45,208 bases of DNA from an uncultured bacterium (GTDB lineage Bacteria > Bacillota > Clostridia > Lachnospirales > Lachnospiraceae): contig CAOKFN010000038.1 in NCBI GenBank assembly GCA_948467735.1, positions 1-45,208 on the forward strand, given 5' to 3'. Positions 30,676-39,579 of this stretch are shown in pieces; position 1 is the stretch's first letter, and the number at the start of each line of letters is the position of its first letter. The notes below the pieces were generated by a model, which worked only from the letters and a program-made list of their open reading frames with translations, had not been told where the DNA came from and ran no database searches. A program made the position numbers and the translations under genes.

Positions 30676-31470
30676 ATGCTTGCCGTAGAACGAAGAAATC
30701 TGATTTTGGAGAAATTACAGGACGAGAAAAAAGTGGTAGTCAGCGAGCTGAGTATCCTTTTTGACGTTTCCGAGGAAACAATACGCCGGGATTTAGATAA
30801 GCTTGATAAGGAAGGGCTTGCGACGAAAAGCTACGGCGGTGCGGTTTTAAATGAAAATACCAGTCTTGATATGCCTTTTAATGTCCGGAAGAAACGAAAT
30901 ATGCGCGGCAAGCAGCTGATTGCGGAGCTGGTAAGCGATTTGATTCAGGAGGGAGAACATATTATTGTAGATCCCAGCACTACGGCGGTGGCGATTGCCA
31001 AGGCATTGAAGAACAGGAAGAGGCTGACGGTGATTACCAACTCCATCGAGGTGCTGGTGGAGCTGTCGGACGTCACCGGATGGGATATCATCTGTACCGG
31101 AGGTACTCTGCGGGAAAATTATCTGGCGCTGGTGGGTCCCAAGGCGACGGATGTTATCAGCTCGTTTCATGCGGACAAGGTAATTTTGTCCTGCAAGGGA
31201 ATTGACAGGGAGCGGGGAATCACGGATTCCAACGAAATGTTCTCCCAAGTGAAGCAGACGATGATGAAGTCTGCAAAACAGCGCATTTTGGCGGTGGATT
31301 ATACTAAATTTGACAATGTGGCATTTTCACAGATATGCGAACTTCCGCTCATTGATTTGGTGGTGACGGATGTACGGCCCTCCGATGAATGGCTGGAGTA
31401 TTTTGCACAGAAAGGGATAGAGTGCCTCTATGGCAGAGAAGAAGACGAAGACCATAGCTTTTGCGAATAA
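30676..31470 (+). CDS. DeoR-family transcriptional regulator
   Basis: 264 aa. N-terminal DeoR helix-turn-helix (RRNLILEKLQDEKKVVVSEL and SEETIRRDLDKLDKEG, residues 6-50). C-terminal sugar-phosphate sensor domain with VDPSTTAVAIAKAL, TNSIEVLVEL and GGTLRENYLALVG (residues 75-235). Such regulators usually repress sugar catabolic operons and respond to a phosphosugar. By context the ligand may be fuculose- or rhamnulose-phosphate or DHAP, and the targets the promoters at 14144 and 20660. No operator could be confirmed by eye. It overlaps the ParA gene by 41 bp. Confidence 0.9.
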   Translation: MLAVERRNLILEKLQDEKKVVVSELSILFDVSEETIRRDLDKLDKEGLATKSYGGAVLNENTSLDMPFNVRKKRNMRGKQLIAELVSDLIQEGEHIIVDPSTTAVAIAKALKNRKRLTVITNSIEVLVELSDVTGWDIICTGGTLRENYLALVGPKATDVISSFHADKVILSCKGIDRERGITDSNEMFSQVKQTMMKSAKQRILAVDYTKFDNVAFSQICELPLIDLVVTDVRPSDEWLEYFAQKGIECLYGREEDEDHSFCE

Positions 31471-32239
31471 CAAGGGCGGGAGCGGTAAGACTACCAGTTG
31501 TGCGAATGTGGGATATTCGTTGTCCACACTCGGGAAAAAAGTACTTGTGATTGACGGTGATATGCAGCTGAATTTGTCCCTCTCTTTTTTCTCGGAGGAG
31601 ACGATTCTGGAATATGCTGCGGGAGAAAAGAACCTTTACCATGCCATGAAAAAAGAGGAGGATTTGTCGTCATATGTGGTGCATACCCCATATGAGAATC
31701 TGGATCTGATTCCTTCCACGACGCTCATGAGCAGCATTGAGTATGAACTATTTGCCAAATGGCAGAGAGAGCTGATTTTGTCAAGGAGTCTTGAAAAAAT
31801 AAAGGAGAGCGGCGAGTATGATTATATTCTGATTGACGCGCCGCCCACTTTGGGGGGCTGGGTCATGAATATTCTGTGCGCCTCCGATTATGTGCTCATT
31901 CCGGTGGAGGCAAGTCCATGGGGGCTGTTTGGGGTGGCTAATATGTTTGAATTTCTGGAAAGTGTGAAGAGGCTGGCGCCGGGGCTGTCTCTGTTAGGCG
32001 TGGTGATTACCAAGCTGGACGCCAGAAAGAATTATGGGAAACAGACTCTTGAGGTATTGCAGGAATACAAGGAAGTCACGGTATTTGATACGGTAATTCG
32101 GGTTGACAGCGAGATTGAATGGGCGCAGGATAACTCCAAGCCCGTTATGGTGCATAAAAAGAATGCCAGAAGCGCGGGAGAATATTTGGAATTGGCAAAG
32201 GAGGTAGAGGAATATGTCCGTAGGAGCGGGAAGCATTAA
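31430..32239 (+). CDS. ParA/McdA-type ATPase
   Basis: 269 aa. Deviant Walker A KGGSGKTT at residues 15-22 with the ParA signature Lys15; VLVIDGDMQLNLS (A' motif) and YILIDAPPTLGG (Walker B). ATP-dependent dimers of this family bind nucleoid DNA and position plasmids, chromosomes or protein cargo such as carboxysomes (McdA). The gene begins inside the DeoR gene and overlaps the next gene by 26 bp. No ParB, helix-turn-helix partner or parS-like iterons are seen, so the cargo is more likely the microcompartment encoded upstream. That role is inference. No amphipathic MinD-type C-terminal helix is seen. Confidence 0.85.
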   Translation: MAEKKTKTIAFANNKGGSGKTTSCANVGYSLSTLGKKVLVIDGDMQLNLSLSFFSEETILEYAAGEKNLYHAMKKEEDLSSYVVHTPYENLDLIPSTTLMSSIEYELFAKWQRELILSRSLEKIKESGEYDYILIDAPPTLGGWVMNILCASDYVLIPVEASPWGLFGVANMFEFLESVKRLAPGLSLLGVVITKLDARKNYGKQTLEVLQEYKEVTVFDTVIRVDSEIEWAQDNSKPVMVHKKNARSAGEYLELAKEVEEYVRRSGKH

Positions 32240-32930
32240 GAGAGCGGCGGGCGCGGTGAACGCGGCGAACAACGCTGCGGCATCAAACGTCATTGCGTCA
32301 CCGGACGACGCTGTGCTGTCAGATGTTATGGCCTCATTAGACGCCATTGGTTTGGCAGGCGGTGCGGATGTAGATAGAAAAGAAGAGAAGAGTACGCAGG
32401 AAAGGACAGGATCCATTATTCAAAAGGCTGAGAGCAGGCTTGCCGCCAGAAAGGCGGCGGAGGGGAAGTCTGTGTCCGGAAGGACGGCGGATAAGCCTGC
32501 AAAAACGGAAGCTTTCGCAGGAAAGAACCAGACTGCGGGAAAAGCTCAGACCACGGTGAAAAGCGGCGCAGGACAGTCTCAGACGGCGGCAAAAAGCGGC
32601 GGAGCAGGACACTCCCAGACCGCAGTGAAAGGCGGCGCGGGCGGGGTTGGAGCTGAACAAAAGCAGGCGGCGCTGAAGGCTCAAGAAGCAGAAGCCAAAC
32701 GTACAGCGGCGGAAACGGCGAAGAAGACAGAGACGTCGGAGAAGACGGAAAAAGCGGAAGAGTCAATGAACCGGAATCAGACAGCAGAGTCGGCCCAAAT
32801 TCCGGAAGAAAACGGAGCGACAGGGAAAAACGCAATCTCAGAGAAATCAGCGGAGGCTTCCGCCGACAATGGAGCCGGGAACTATGTCATATATGGGATA
32901 GGACAGGAGCTTCCGGTATATCTTATGTAG
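32214..32930 (+). CDS. Low-complexity, disordered ParA-partner protein (McdB-like candidate)
   Basis: 238 aa, ATG 32214 after AAAGGAGG, overlapping the ParA gene. The composition is dominated by Ala, Lys, Glu, Gln, Gly and Ser; there are no hydrophobic core segments between about residues 55 and 220. The middle has degenerate 12-13 residue repeats (TTVKSGAGQSQ, TAAKSGGAGHSQ, TAVKGGAGG). Only the ends look ordered: a basic N-terminus (GSIKRAAG), a helix near VLSDVMASLDAIGLA, and a terminal motif NYVIYGIGQELPVYLM. McdB proteins, which link ParA-type McdA to carboxysomes, are likewise disordered, but their usual C-terminal Trp is absent here. Function is inferred only from gene order. Confidence 0.65.
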   Translation: MSVGAGSIKRAAGAVNAANNAAASNVIASPDDAVLSDVMASLDAIGLAGGADVDRKEEKSTQERTGSIIQKAESRLAARKAAEGKSVSGRTADKPAKTEAFAGKNQTAGKAQTTVKSGAGQSQTAAKSGGAGHSQTAVKGGAGGVGAEQKQAALKAQEAEAKRTAAETAKKTETSEKTEKAEESMNRNQTAESAQIPEENGATGKNAISEKSAEASADNGAGNYVIYGIGQELPVYLM

Positions 32931-32939
32931 GATAAATGG

Positions 32940-32981
32940 CCGTCAGCGGCTTTACAGTCAGGCTTGACGGTTTTTCTTTTT
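32940..32981 (+). terminator. Rho-independent terminator closing the BMC operon
   Basis: Stem CCGTCA (32940-32945) with TGACGG (32965-32970), extendable by GC pairs inside, followed by TTTTTCTTTTT (32971-32981). Confidence 0.75.
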
Positions 32982-33075
32982 GGAAATAAGAGCTGTGGAA
33001 TGGGTTATCAGAGCAATACTATAAAATGTGTATTTTGGCAGGGATTTCATTGGAAGAAAAGGACGGGTGAGAGTG

Positions 33076-33513
33076 ATGGAATTAGAAGTGTTGAGAAAAG
33101 ATATGGTTGCGGCTATGAAGGCAAGGGATAAGGAGCGCAAAGATGCGATTTCCTCTTTGGTGTCCGCGGTAAAGAAGGCGGCGATTGACGGGGGATGCCG
33201 GGAAGATGTTCCTCAGGAGCTGGTTGACAGGATAATTCTGAAAGAGTTAAAAACTGTGGAGGAACAGCTGGATAGCTGTCCGGCGGATCGGGAGGAGCTG
33301 CGGGCGGAATATCAGAGACGGTACGATGTGATAGCGGAATATGCGCCTAAGCTGATGTCGCCGGAGGAAGTGAGGACATACATTGAAGAGAATTTTGCGG
33401 AGCTGATTGCGGCCAAGAATAAAGGTCAGGTCATGAAAGCCGTGATGGCTGTGCTGAAAGGAAAAGCGGATGGAAAGCTCATCAATGAAACGGTGACGGA
33501 ATTATGTAAATAA
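33076..33513 (+). CDS. GatB/YqeY-domain protein
   Basis: 145 aa from ATG 33076 (GGGTGAGAG upstream); the longer frame to 33028 has no ribosome site. Starts MELEVLRKDMVAAMKARDKE and has the family pattern RKDAISSLVSAVKKAAID, then MSPEEVRTYIEE and a C-terminal KGQVMKAVMAVLKGKADG. The YqeY domain is found at the end of GatB amidotransferase and as a stand-alone protein, with a proposed tRNA-related role. Monocistronic. Confidence 0.9.
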   Translation: MELEVLRKDMVAAMKARDKERKDAISSLVSAVKKAAIDGGCREDVPQELVDRIILKELKTVEEQLDSCPADREELRAEYQRRYDVIAEYAPKLMSPEEVRTYIEENFAELIAAKNKGQVMKAVMAVLKGKADGKLINETVTELCK

Positions 33514-33754
33514 AGACAACGAACAGCTTCTTTCTGCATGTAAAAATATTCCGTGATAGAAAATAAGCATTGTGTGAGATACGGTATGGGTATTGGACAT
33601 AATACAAAATATGCTGTAGAATAAGGAATTGTTCCAAAATAAACTCTGTGGAGTCATAGGATTTTTATGAAAACATTTGCATTTTGATAATCAAATGGCA
33701 CATATTTATTTTGATGCAGTTTCTAAGAACAATTATGCAGGGAGGCAGGCGGAA

Positions 33755-34516
33755 ATGGATTTAAGAGAGAGGGACGGAGAAGGAAGCGGCGTTAAGAATA
33801 GACATCCGTGGGAACTGAGCAGGACAAAAAAGGTATCGGAAGTATTTGAAAAATATATAGATAAGCTTCATGGAGAAAGCGGAAAAAGAACATATGTTAA
33901 TGTGGGAGCCGGAGATTTGTACTTCGACAGGCGGCTTTTAGAAAAATATACAAAAGACAGTGTATATGCGGTGGATCTGGAGTACGATGCTTCGGTTCCC
34001 GATTATCCGAGAACGGTAAAGTGTCACTATCTCGAGGAAGTGCCGGATAAAATGGACTATGGCATAATGATGGATTCTCTGGAGTATATGCCAGAGGACG
34101 AGGCATATGTCAAGGCGCTGGGCGATAAGGTAAAAAGGGGAGGCTATTTGTTTTTTACGCTGCCTGCGATTCCGTCGGTGTATTCGGAATATGATTACAT
34201 TGTCAAGAATCTGAAACGTTATGATATCAAGAGCTTTGAAAAAATGATTGCTTCCATTCCTGAATTAAAAATAGTGGACTGTCATTATTTTTATCATATA
34301 CTGTTTCTGATTCGCTATGTTCAAGTGCGTATGAGGCTGCGGATTGACAAGAAGAGAAAGACGACGTCCCATTGGAAATATTCGGAGAAGAGTCCGATTA
34401 CAAGGCTGATTGTACGGATTTTGGATATGGATTTTACGATAAGCCGATGGCTGTCCAGAGTAGGCTTAAATCTGCCGGGGCTGTCCATGCTGGTGGTGTG
34501 CAGGAAGGTGAAATGA
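33755..34516 (+). CDS. Class I SAM-methyltransferase-like protein
   Basis: 253 aa from ATG 33755 after GGGAGG; the longer frame from 33677 lacks a site. Motif I-like TYVNVGAGDLYFDRRLL, VYAVDLEYD (acidic residue after strand 2), YGIMMDSLEYMPEDEAYV (motif IV region) and KRGGYLFFTLPAIP (motif post-II). The basic, hydrophobic C-terminal part (IRYVQVRMRLRIDKKRK) could contact membranes or nucleic acid. Substrate is unknown; similar genes occur in cell-surface polysaccharide clusters. The 240 bp before it contain no gene. Confidence 0.7.
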   Translation: MDLRERDGEGSGVKNRHPWELSRTKKVSEVFEKYIDKLHGESGKRTYVNVGAGDLYFDRRLLEKYTKDSVYAVDLEYDASVPDYPRTVKCHYLEEVPDKMDYGIMMDSLEYMPEDEAYVKALGDKVKRGGYLFFTLPAIPSVYSEYDYIVKNLKRYDIKSFEKMIASIPELKIVDCHYFYHILFLIRYVQVRMRLRIDKKRKTTSHWKYSEKSPITRLIVRILDMDFTISRWLSRVGLNLPGLSMLVVCRKVK

Positions 34517-34579
34517 TTTTGGCGCATCAGTGAAAGGGCATTGCGGTACTGTAGTGAGAGATTGATAGGGGTGCGGGGC

Positions 34580-35362
34580 ATGGAAGTGAATTGCTCGGAA
34601 GCGGCGGCCGGATTTGCCGCTTATGTGAAGGATTACGATATCAAGGATGAAAAAATTCGGCTCAAAGTAGAGCATACCGTAAAGGTGGCGGAGCTGTGTC
34701 GGGAAATCGCGGAATCGGAGGAATTTTCTCCGGAGGATGCGGAAACGGCATGGCTGATCGGTCTGCTTCACGACGTGGGGCGGTTTGAGCAGGTCCGCCG
34801 GTTTGGGACGTTTGTGGACTCACAGTCCATAGATCATGCCGCTTTCGGCGCGGATCTGCTGTTTCGGGACGGGTTGATACGGGAATTTGTCAAGGATGAT
34901 TCCTGTGATCTGCTGATAGAACGTGCCGTCCGCACTCACAGCATGTTCCGCCTGCCGTCGGATTTCGATGAAAGAACCCTTCGCTTCTGCAATGTCATTA
35001 GGGATGCGGATAAGGTGGATATCATGCGGGTGAATGTGGAAACGCCCCTTGAAGAATTATACAATGTTACGACCGAGCGGCTGCGGAGGGATGAAATTTC
35101 GCCGAAGGTTCTGGACAGTTTTTTGGAAGAACATGCAACTCTTCGGGAGTATAAGAAAACAACCATAGATTTTCTTGCCGCTCATATCTCGCTTGTCTAC
35201 GAGCTGGTATATCCTCATAGTGTATATACGGCATATCGTCAGGGATTTCTCTATAAAATGATGGATTTCAAATCGGATAACCCGTGTACCCAAGAACAAT
35301 TTGCATTCATAAGAGAGCGTGTGAACGCATATCTGCACAGGCGTCTGAATCTATGCTCATAA
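34580..35362 (+). CDS. HD-domain phosphohydrolase
   Basis: 260 aa from ATG 34580 (GGGGTGCGGGG upstream). HD ligands: VEHTVKVAELCREI (His), LIGLLHDVGRFEQV (HD) and VIRDADKVDIMRV (Asp). There is also DHAAFGADLLF. The length and C-terminal helical part are typical of stand-alone HD phosphohydrolases. It lies 64 bp after the methyltransferase and may be co-transcribed. It is not an obvious duplicate of the HD gene at 13296. The 263 bp that follow contain only AT-rich sequence. Confidence 0.8.
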   Translation: MEVNCSEAAAGFAAYVKDYDIKDEKIRLKVEHTVKVAELCREIAESEEFSPEDAETAWLIGLLHDVGRFEQVRRFGTFVDSQSIDHAAFGADLLFRDGLIREFVKDDSCDLLIERAVRTHSMFRLPSDFDERTLRFCNVIRDADKVDIMRVNVETPLEELYNVTTERLRRDEISPKVLDSFLEEHATLREYKKTTIDFLAAHISLVYELVYPHSVYTAYRQGFLYKMMDFKSDNPCTQEQFAFIRERVNAYLHRRLNLCS

Positions 35363-35625
35363 TCGTTAGAGTCTGCCAAGCCGCACGGCCGCCCTGTCTT
35401 TCACTGAAAAGAAAAAGTACATAGAGCGTGTTTATGTGGTTTTATGTGTGGAATGATTTGTTTGGCGACAGCTATGACGAATACGAGTGTCCTTCTTTGA
35501 AATGGATTCTCAGTGAAATGGTAAAGACAAATAATATTAAACTTTTTTAAATATAAGCATTGGAACACTTTTCCCAAAAGGGAGTAAAAAATTCCTGCGG
35601 GAGAACTGAAATAGGAGGCATTCGT

Positions 35626-38600
35626 ATGATTTTGGATAACGTACAGGAAGAGCTGCGGAAAATTTTTATGGATTCTCTGCAGCTTACGAAGAAGAATGAG
35701 GAGCTGGCGCAGGAATATCTGGATATGGACAGGGAAGAGGCGCCGGAGCTTCTTGACAGGGCGGAGAGGCAGGATTTCTCGGCTGTGAAGTTTCAAAACA
35801 CTGTGAGGGAGCAGTATCTGGGATGGCTGTATAAGAAAAAAAGAAAAGAGGAGTTGGGGCGCTTTGTGCGTTTCCTCGTGAAAATAGGCGGCGTCACCGC
35901 ATGGAAATATTTCTCGGGAAAATATTATATGCATTTGAACAGGACGGCGGAGCTGGACAAGATGCTGGTATTTTTGACCGGGGAGGAAGCCCGGGAACAG
36001 AAAATCGCCTTGAAGGCGGAGCTTTTGGGCTTTTGGATCAACGAGGCGATGCCGGAGGACGTGAAAGCCTTATGTGAGGCGGGAGAGGAAGAGCCGGAGA
36101 TTTTTCTGAGGGCCATGAAGTACTGCCGGAGCATATATGTGGGCGCGGAGGATAAAAGGGACAATGCGAGGATGCTTTTGACGGCCATGTATCTGCATTG
36201 GACGCCGCCTTTGGCAGCGCCTGAGCTGACGGCATATTTGGAGGAGAATCTGACGGCGGCCATAGAGGATATTATGCCCTTTGAATTCCACGAACTTGCA
36301 CAGTTACAGACTTATGCCCAAAACGCCCGGAGGGATACGCCGTTTCCCCAGAGCATTATGAACATCTTCAGCCAGAGAAATCAGAGAGGCAGTACCGTTT
36401 TTTTTACTGCCTGTGCGTTTCTGGCAGTCAGGCATTCCATGCGGTTTGAAATTCTTCTCCGGCTGGCAGCAGCCACGGAGTACAGGTTTGCGGACAGGAA
36501 ATTCGTGCTGGATACCTGCCGGGGCATTGTGGAGGAGGACTGGTTTCAGGCTCGGATGGCAGAAATGGAGGATATGCTGCCCATCGAGGATGAGGATTAC
36601 ATACTGTGGGCTTTGAAGACGGACTGTCAGGCCGTGGCGGAGCGGATGACGGCAAAGTGCCCCGAGGGCGTCAAAAGAGCCGCGGAAAAGGCGGAATCGG
36701 AGCTGTACGAAAAATTGATGAAAATTGTACGGGACATAAATCCCGCCCTCTATGGGGAAATGAAGGACTCCTATTGGGATACGCTTCGCCGTAAGATCGC
36801 CGATGAAGCGCTGCTGCATAACTATTATGGAAAGAACGAAGTGTCCAAAAGATATCTTTTGCAGGAGGCGTCGGCGGAGGAGCTGGCTCCTTATGCGGCG
36901 GAATGGGTATATTTGGGATACGTTTCTCTCATAGATGAGGAAAAATATAAGAAGATAGATTCTCTAAGGAAAAAAGGGGAGTTTTCCATGTACCGCCGGG
37001 CAGCTGCATTGGCGCTGATGCACAAGGAGATAGATTTCTTTAAACGGTATAAAGTATATGCGACGCAGGAAAGCTCGGAGCGGACGACGGAGGACAGTTC
37101 CGGCGGTTTCGACGGCCGGACGGGTTCTCTGCTGGAGGACAAAGGGCAGCTGAGGAGCATATTTGATTTGATGCAGGTAGAAGAGCTTCCCTTTTGGATG
37201 AGGGCGGACGCTTTGGGAGGAATCTGCGAAAGCATCAAGGATAAAAAGAAAAAAGCCCTGCAGACTCGGCTGACTGCGGAAGTTTTTGTCGAATGGCTGA
37301 GGGAGCAGAAGGAAGAACGCCGGGAAGAATCATGTTGGGAAGAATCGCTGAAGGAGGCGGTTTCCAAAACTGTGCCGTCCTGTACCTTTACCCTTCGGGT
37401 GCTGGAGAAAATGGGGGCCGGGCGGTATCGTGACATCATTCTTTCCTGTGCGGGAAACAGTGTGAAACCGGTCCGGGAGCTGCTGCTGGAAATCTGCGGA
37501 AAGCATGAGGAATGGGAAGGGGAGATTTTGGCGCTGCTTTCCTCCAAGAAGCAGAAGGAAAGGGAATTTGCCGTACTTGTGCTGGGAGAATGGTGCCGTC
37601 CCTCCTGCCTTGAGGCGGTCAGGGCGGCGGGAGAGACGGAGAAAAATAAGAAGCTGGCGGCGATGCTTGAAGAATTGACAGTGGATTTGGAGAGCGCTGC
37701 AGACTTGGGAGGAGCTGTAGATTCGGAGAGAGCGTCAGACTTGGGTGGAGCCGCGGATTCGGAGAGAGCGTCAGACTTGGGCGGAGCCGCGGATTCGGAG
37801 AGAGCGTCAGACTTAGCGGGAGCTGCTGGTTTGGAGAGAGCCGCAGACTTGGGAGGAGCCGCGGATTCGGAGGGAGCGGCAGATTTTGAGAGAACTGCGG
37901 GTTCGGAGAAAGCGGCGGATTCGGAATCGACGCAGACAGGAAGAGGAAGCGCTCTGCTTGGAAGAGCGGAAGAGAAGCTTGCAGCCAAGATATTGAGAGG
38001 CGCCAGAAAGAAGAAGGTGGAATGGGCGCAGGGCATGACACTGCCGGAGGTACATCGGGCGGACGGAGCGCTTGTCTCGGAGGAGTATCTGCTTGCGATT
38101 TTGGCCCTCTATGCGGATATGGATGTGCCGGGCATACCGGAGGATGCGGTACGGCTGACACGGCCGCTTGCTCAAAAGGAGCTGTGGGGTTATCTGCATG
38201 CCTTGTATGAGGGCTGGATGTCCATGGGGGCGGAGGCCAAGAAGCGCTGGGTGCTCTATGCGGTTTCCATTCACGGGGGCCCGGCAATGGTATCTGTGCT
38301 CTATCAGCAGATCAAGGAATGGGCGGAGCATTCCAGAGGAGCCATAGCGGCGGAGGCCGTCCGGGCGCTGGCGCTGAACGGCAGCCCGGAGGCCTTGATT
38401 TTGGTGGATCAGATGTCCAGAAAATTCAAGTTCCGTCAGATTAAAAACGCGGCGGGGGAGGCGCTTTCCAATGCGGCCTCGGCGCTTGGAATCAGCAGGG
38501 AGGCGCTGGAGGACAGGATTGTGCCGAATCTGGGATTGGACCCGCAGGGAGAGAGGGTCTTTGATTACGGCGTCCGCCGCTTTACGGTGCGGCTTAGTCC

Positions 38601-39579
38601 GGCGCTGGAAATAGAGATTTATGACGGAAATGGGAAACTGCTGAAAAATATGCCTTCTCCCGGGAAACAGGACGACCCGGAGAAGGCGGGGCAGGCTTCG
38701 GAAGAATTCAAGCAGATGAAAAAACAGCTGAAAACCGTGGTTCAGAATCAGAAACTGCGTCTGGAACAGGCGCTCAGCACGGCCCGCTTTTGGAAGGCGC
38801 AGGACTGGAAGAAATTATTTGTGGAAAATCCTATGATGCATCGGTTCGCGGCGGGATTGATCTGGGGCGTATATGAGGGCGGAGTTTTGAAGGAAGCCTT
38901 CCGGTATATGGAGGACGGAAGCTTTAATACGGCGGACGAGGAGGAATATGTGTTTCCGGAAGGAGGATTTTTGAAAGATGCATCCGCGGAGCAGCCGCTT
39001 GAGAACGGCGGGGCGGAGGAATCGGGAATACAGGAAGAGCCCGGTGTGCCGGAAGAATCAATAAGACAGGAACGTATGATAGGGCTGGTACATCCGCTGG
39101 AATTATCCAAGGAGGAGCTTTCGGCATGGAAGACTCAGCTGGAGGATTATGAGACGGCACAGCCCTTTGAACAGCTGAACCGTCCGGTATATGGGATGAC
39201 GGAGGAGGAGAAGGAGGAAGGCGTGCTTGGGAGATTCCACGACACTCTCATCAACGGCTTGTCCCTGTCGGGCAGGCTTTTGGGAATGGGGTGGTCTCGA
39301 GGAGAGATCATGGACGCGGGATTTTTTGAGAGCTATTATCGAAAGGACGGCGTAATGGGCGCGGAGCTGACGTTTTCCGGCAGTTCGGTGGGATGTGAGA
39401 ATGACGAGGTGACGGTTTATGATCTGTATTTTTACCGCCAATCGGATAGAATGCCGGAAACCGGGGCCTGCGCTTTGTTTTCCAAAGAGAACCGATGCCG
39501 GATAAAGGATGTGAATCCCCGATATTTCAGCGAAGTCGTTTTGCAGATTGCCAAGGCGGTGGAGGGTAGAGGAAAATGA
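35626..39579 (+). CDS. DUF4132-type large HEAT-repeat-like protein
   Basis: 1317 aa from ATG 35626 after ATAGGAGG. Mostly helical with HEAT-like pairs (for example REFAVLVLGEWCRPSCLEAV; AEAVRALALNGSPEALILVDQM). The C-terminal part (about 1050-1310) carries the DUF4132 signature: LSGRLLGMGWSRGEIMDAG and later YDLYFYRQSDRM. Between about residues 688 and 770 lies an in-frame 12-residue repeat (ERASDLGGAADS type) from a 36-bp minisatellite. DUF4132 is found in MolR-like proteins of unknown biochemical function. Its stop overlaps the start of the next gene by 4 bp. Confidence 0.75.
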   Translation: MILDNVQEELRKIFMDSLQLTKKNEELAQEYLDMDREEAPELLDRAERQDFSAVKFQNTVREQYLGWLYKKKRKEELGRFVRFLVKIGGVTAWKYFSGKYYMHLNRTAELDKMLVFLTGEEAREQKIALKAELLGFWINEAMPEDVKALCEAGEEEPEIFLRAMKYCRSIYVGAEDKRDNARMLLTAMYLHWTPPLAAPELTAYLEENLTAAIEDIMPFEFHELAQLQTYAQNARRDTPFPQSIMNIFSQRNQRGSTVFFTACAFLAVRHSMRFEILLRLAAATEYRFADRKFVLDTCRGIVEEDWFQARMAEMEDMLPIEDEDYILWALKTDCQAVAERMTAKCPEGVKRAAEKAESELYEKLMKIVRDINPALYGEMKDSYWDTLRRKIADEALLHNYYGKNEVSKRYLLQEASAEELAPYAAEWVYLGYVSLIDEEKYKKIDSLRKKGEFSMYRRAAALALMHKEIDFFKRYKVYATQESSERTTEDSSGGFDGRTGSLLEDKGQLRSIFDLMQVEELPFWMRADALGGICESIKDKKKKALQTRLTAEVFVEWLREQKEERREESCWEESLKEAVSKTVPSCTFTLRVLEKMGAGRYRDIILSCAGNSVKPVRELLLEICGKHEEWEGEILALLSSKKQKEREFAVLVLGEWCRPSCLEAVRAAGETEKNKKLAAMLEELTVDLESAADLGGAVDSERASDLGGAADSERASDLGGAADSERASDLAGAAGLERAADLGGAADSEGAADFERTAGSEKAADSESTQTGRGSALLGRAEEKLAAKILRGARKKKVEWAQGMTLPEVHRADGALVSEEYLLAILALYADMDVPGIPEDAVRLTRPLAQKELWGYLHALYEGWMSMGAEAKKRWVLYAVSIHGGPAMVSVLYQQIKEWAEHSRGAIAAEAVRALALNGSPEALILVDQMSRKFKFRQIKNAAGEALSNAASALGISREALEDRIVPNLGLDPQGERVFDYGVRRFTVRLSPALEIEIYDGNGKLLKNMPSPGKQDDPEKAGQASEEFKQMKKQLKTVVQNQKLRLEQALSTARFWKAQDWKKLFVENPMMHRFAAGLIWGVYEGGVLKEAFRYMEDGSFNTADEEEYVFPEGGFLKDASAEQPLENGGAEESGIQEEPGVPEESIRQERMIGLVHPLELSKEELSAWKTQLEDYETAQPFEQLNRPVYGMTEEEKEEGVLGRFHDTLINGLSLSGRLLGMGWSRGEIMDAGFFESYYRKDGVMGAELTFSGSSVGCENDEVTVYDLYFYRQSDRMPETGACALFSKENRCRIKDVNPRYFSEVVLQIAKAVEGRGK
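37690..37930 (+). repeat. 36-bp minisatellite inside the DUF4132 gene
   Basis: About six to seven degenerate copies of a 36-bp unit encoding the 12-residue pattern (D/E)SERASDLGGAA. The central two units are almost identical at DNA level, implying recent expansion. It encodes a hydrophilic linker and does not disturb the frame. Confidence 0.85.

Noticed and set aside
36891..38036. 381-codon minus-strand frame opposite DUF4132, with a Ser/Pro/Ala repeat.
   Set aside because: The repeat is the complement of the 36-bp minisatellite in the real gene; no ribosome site.
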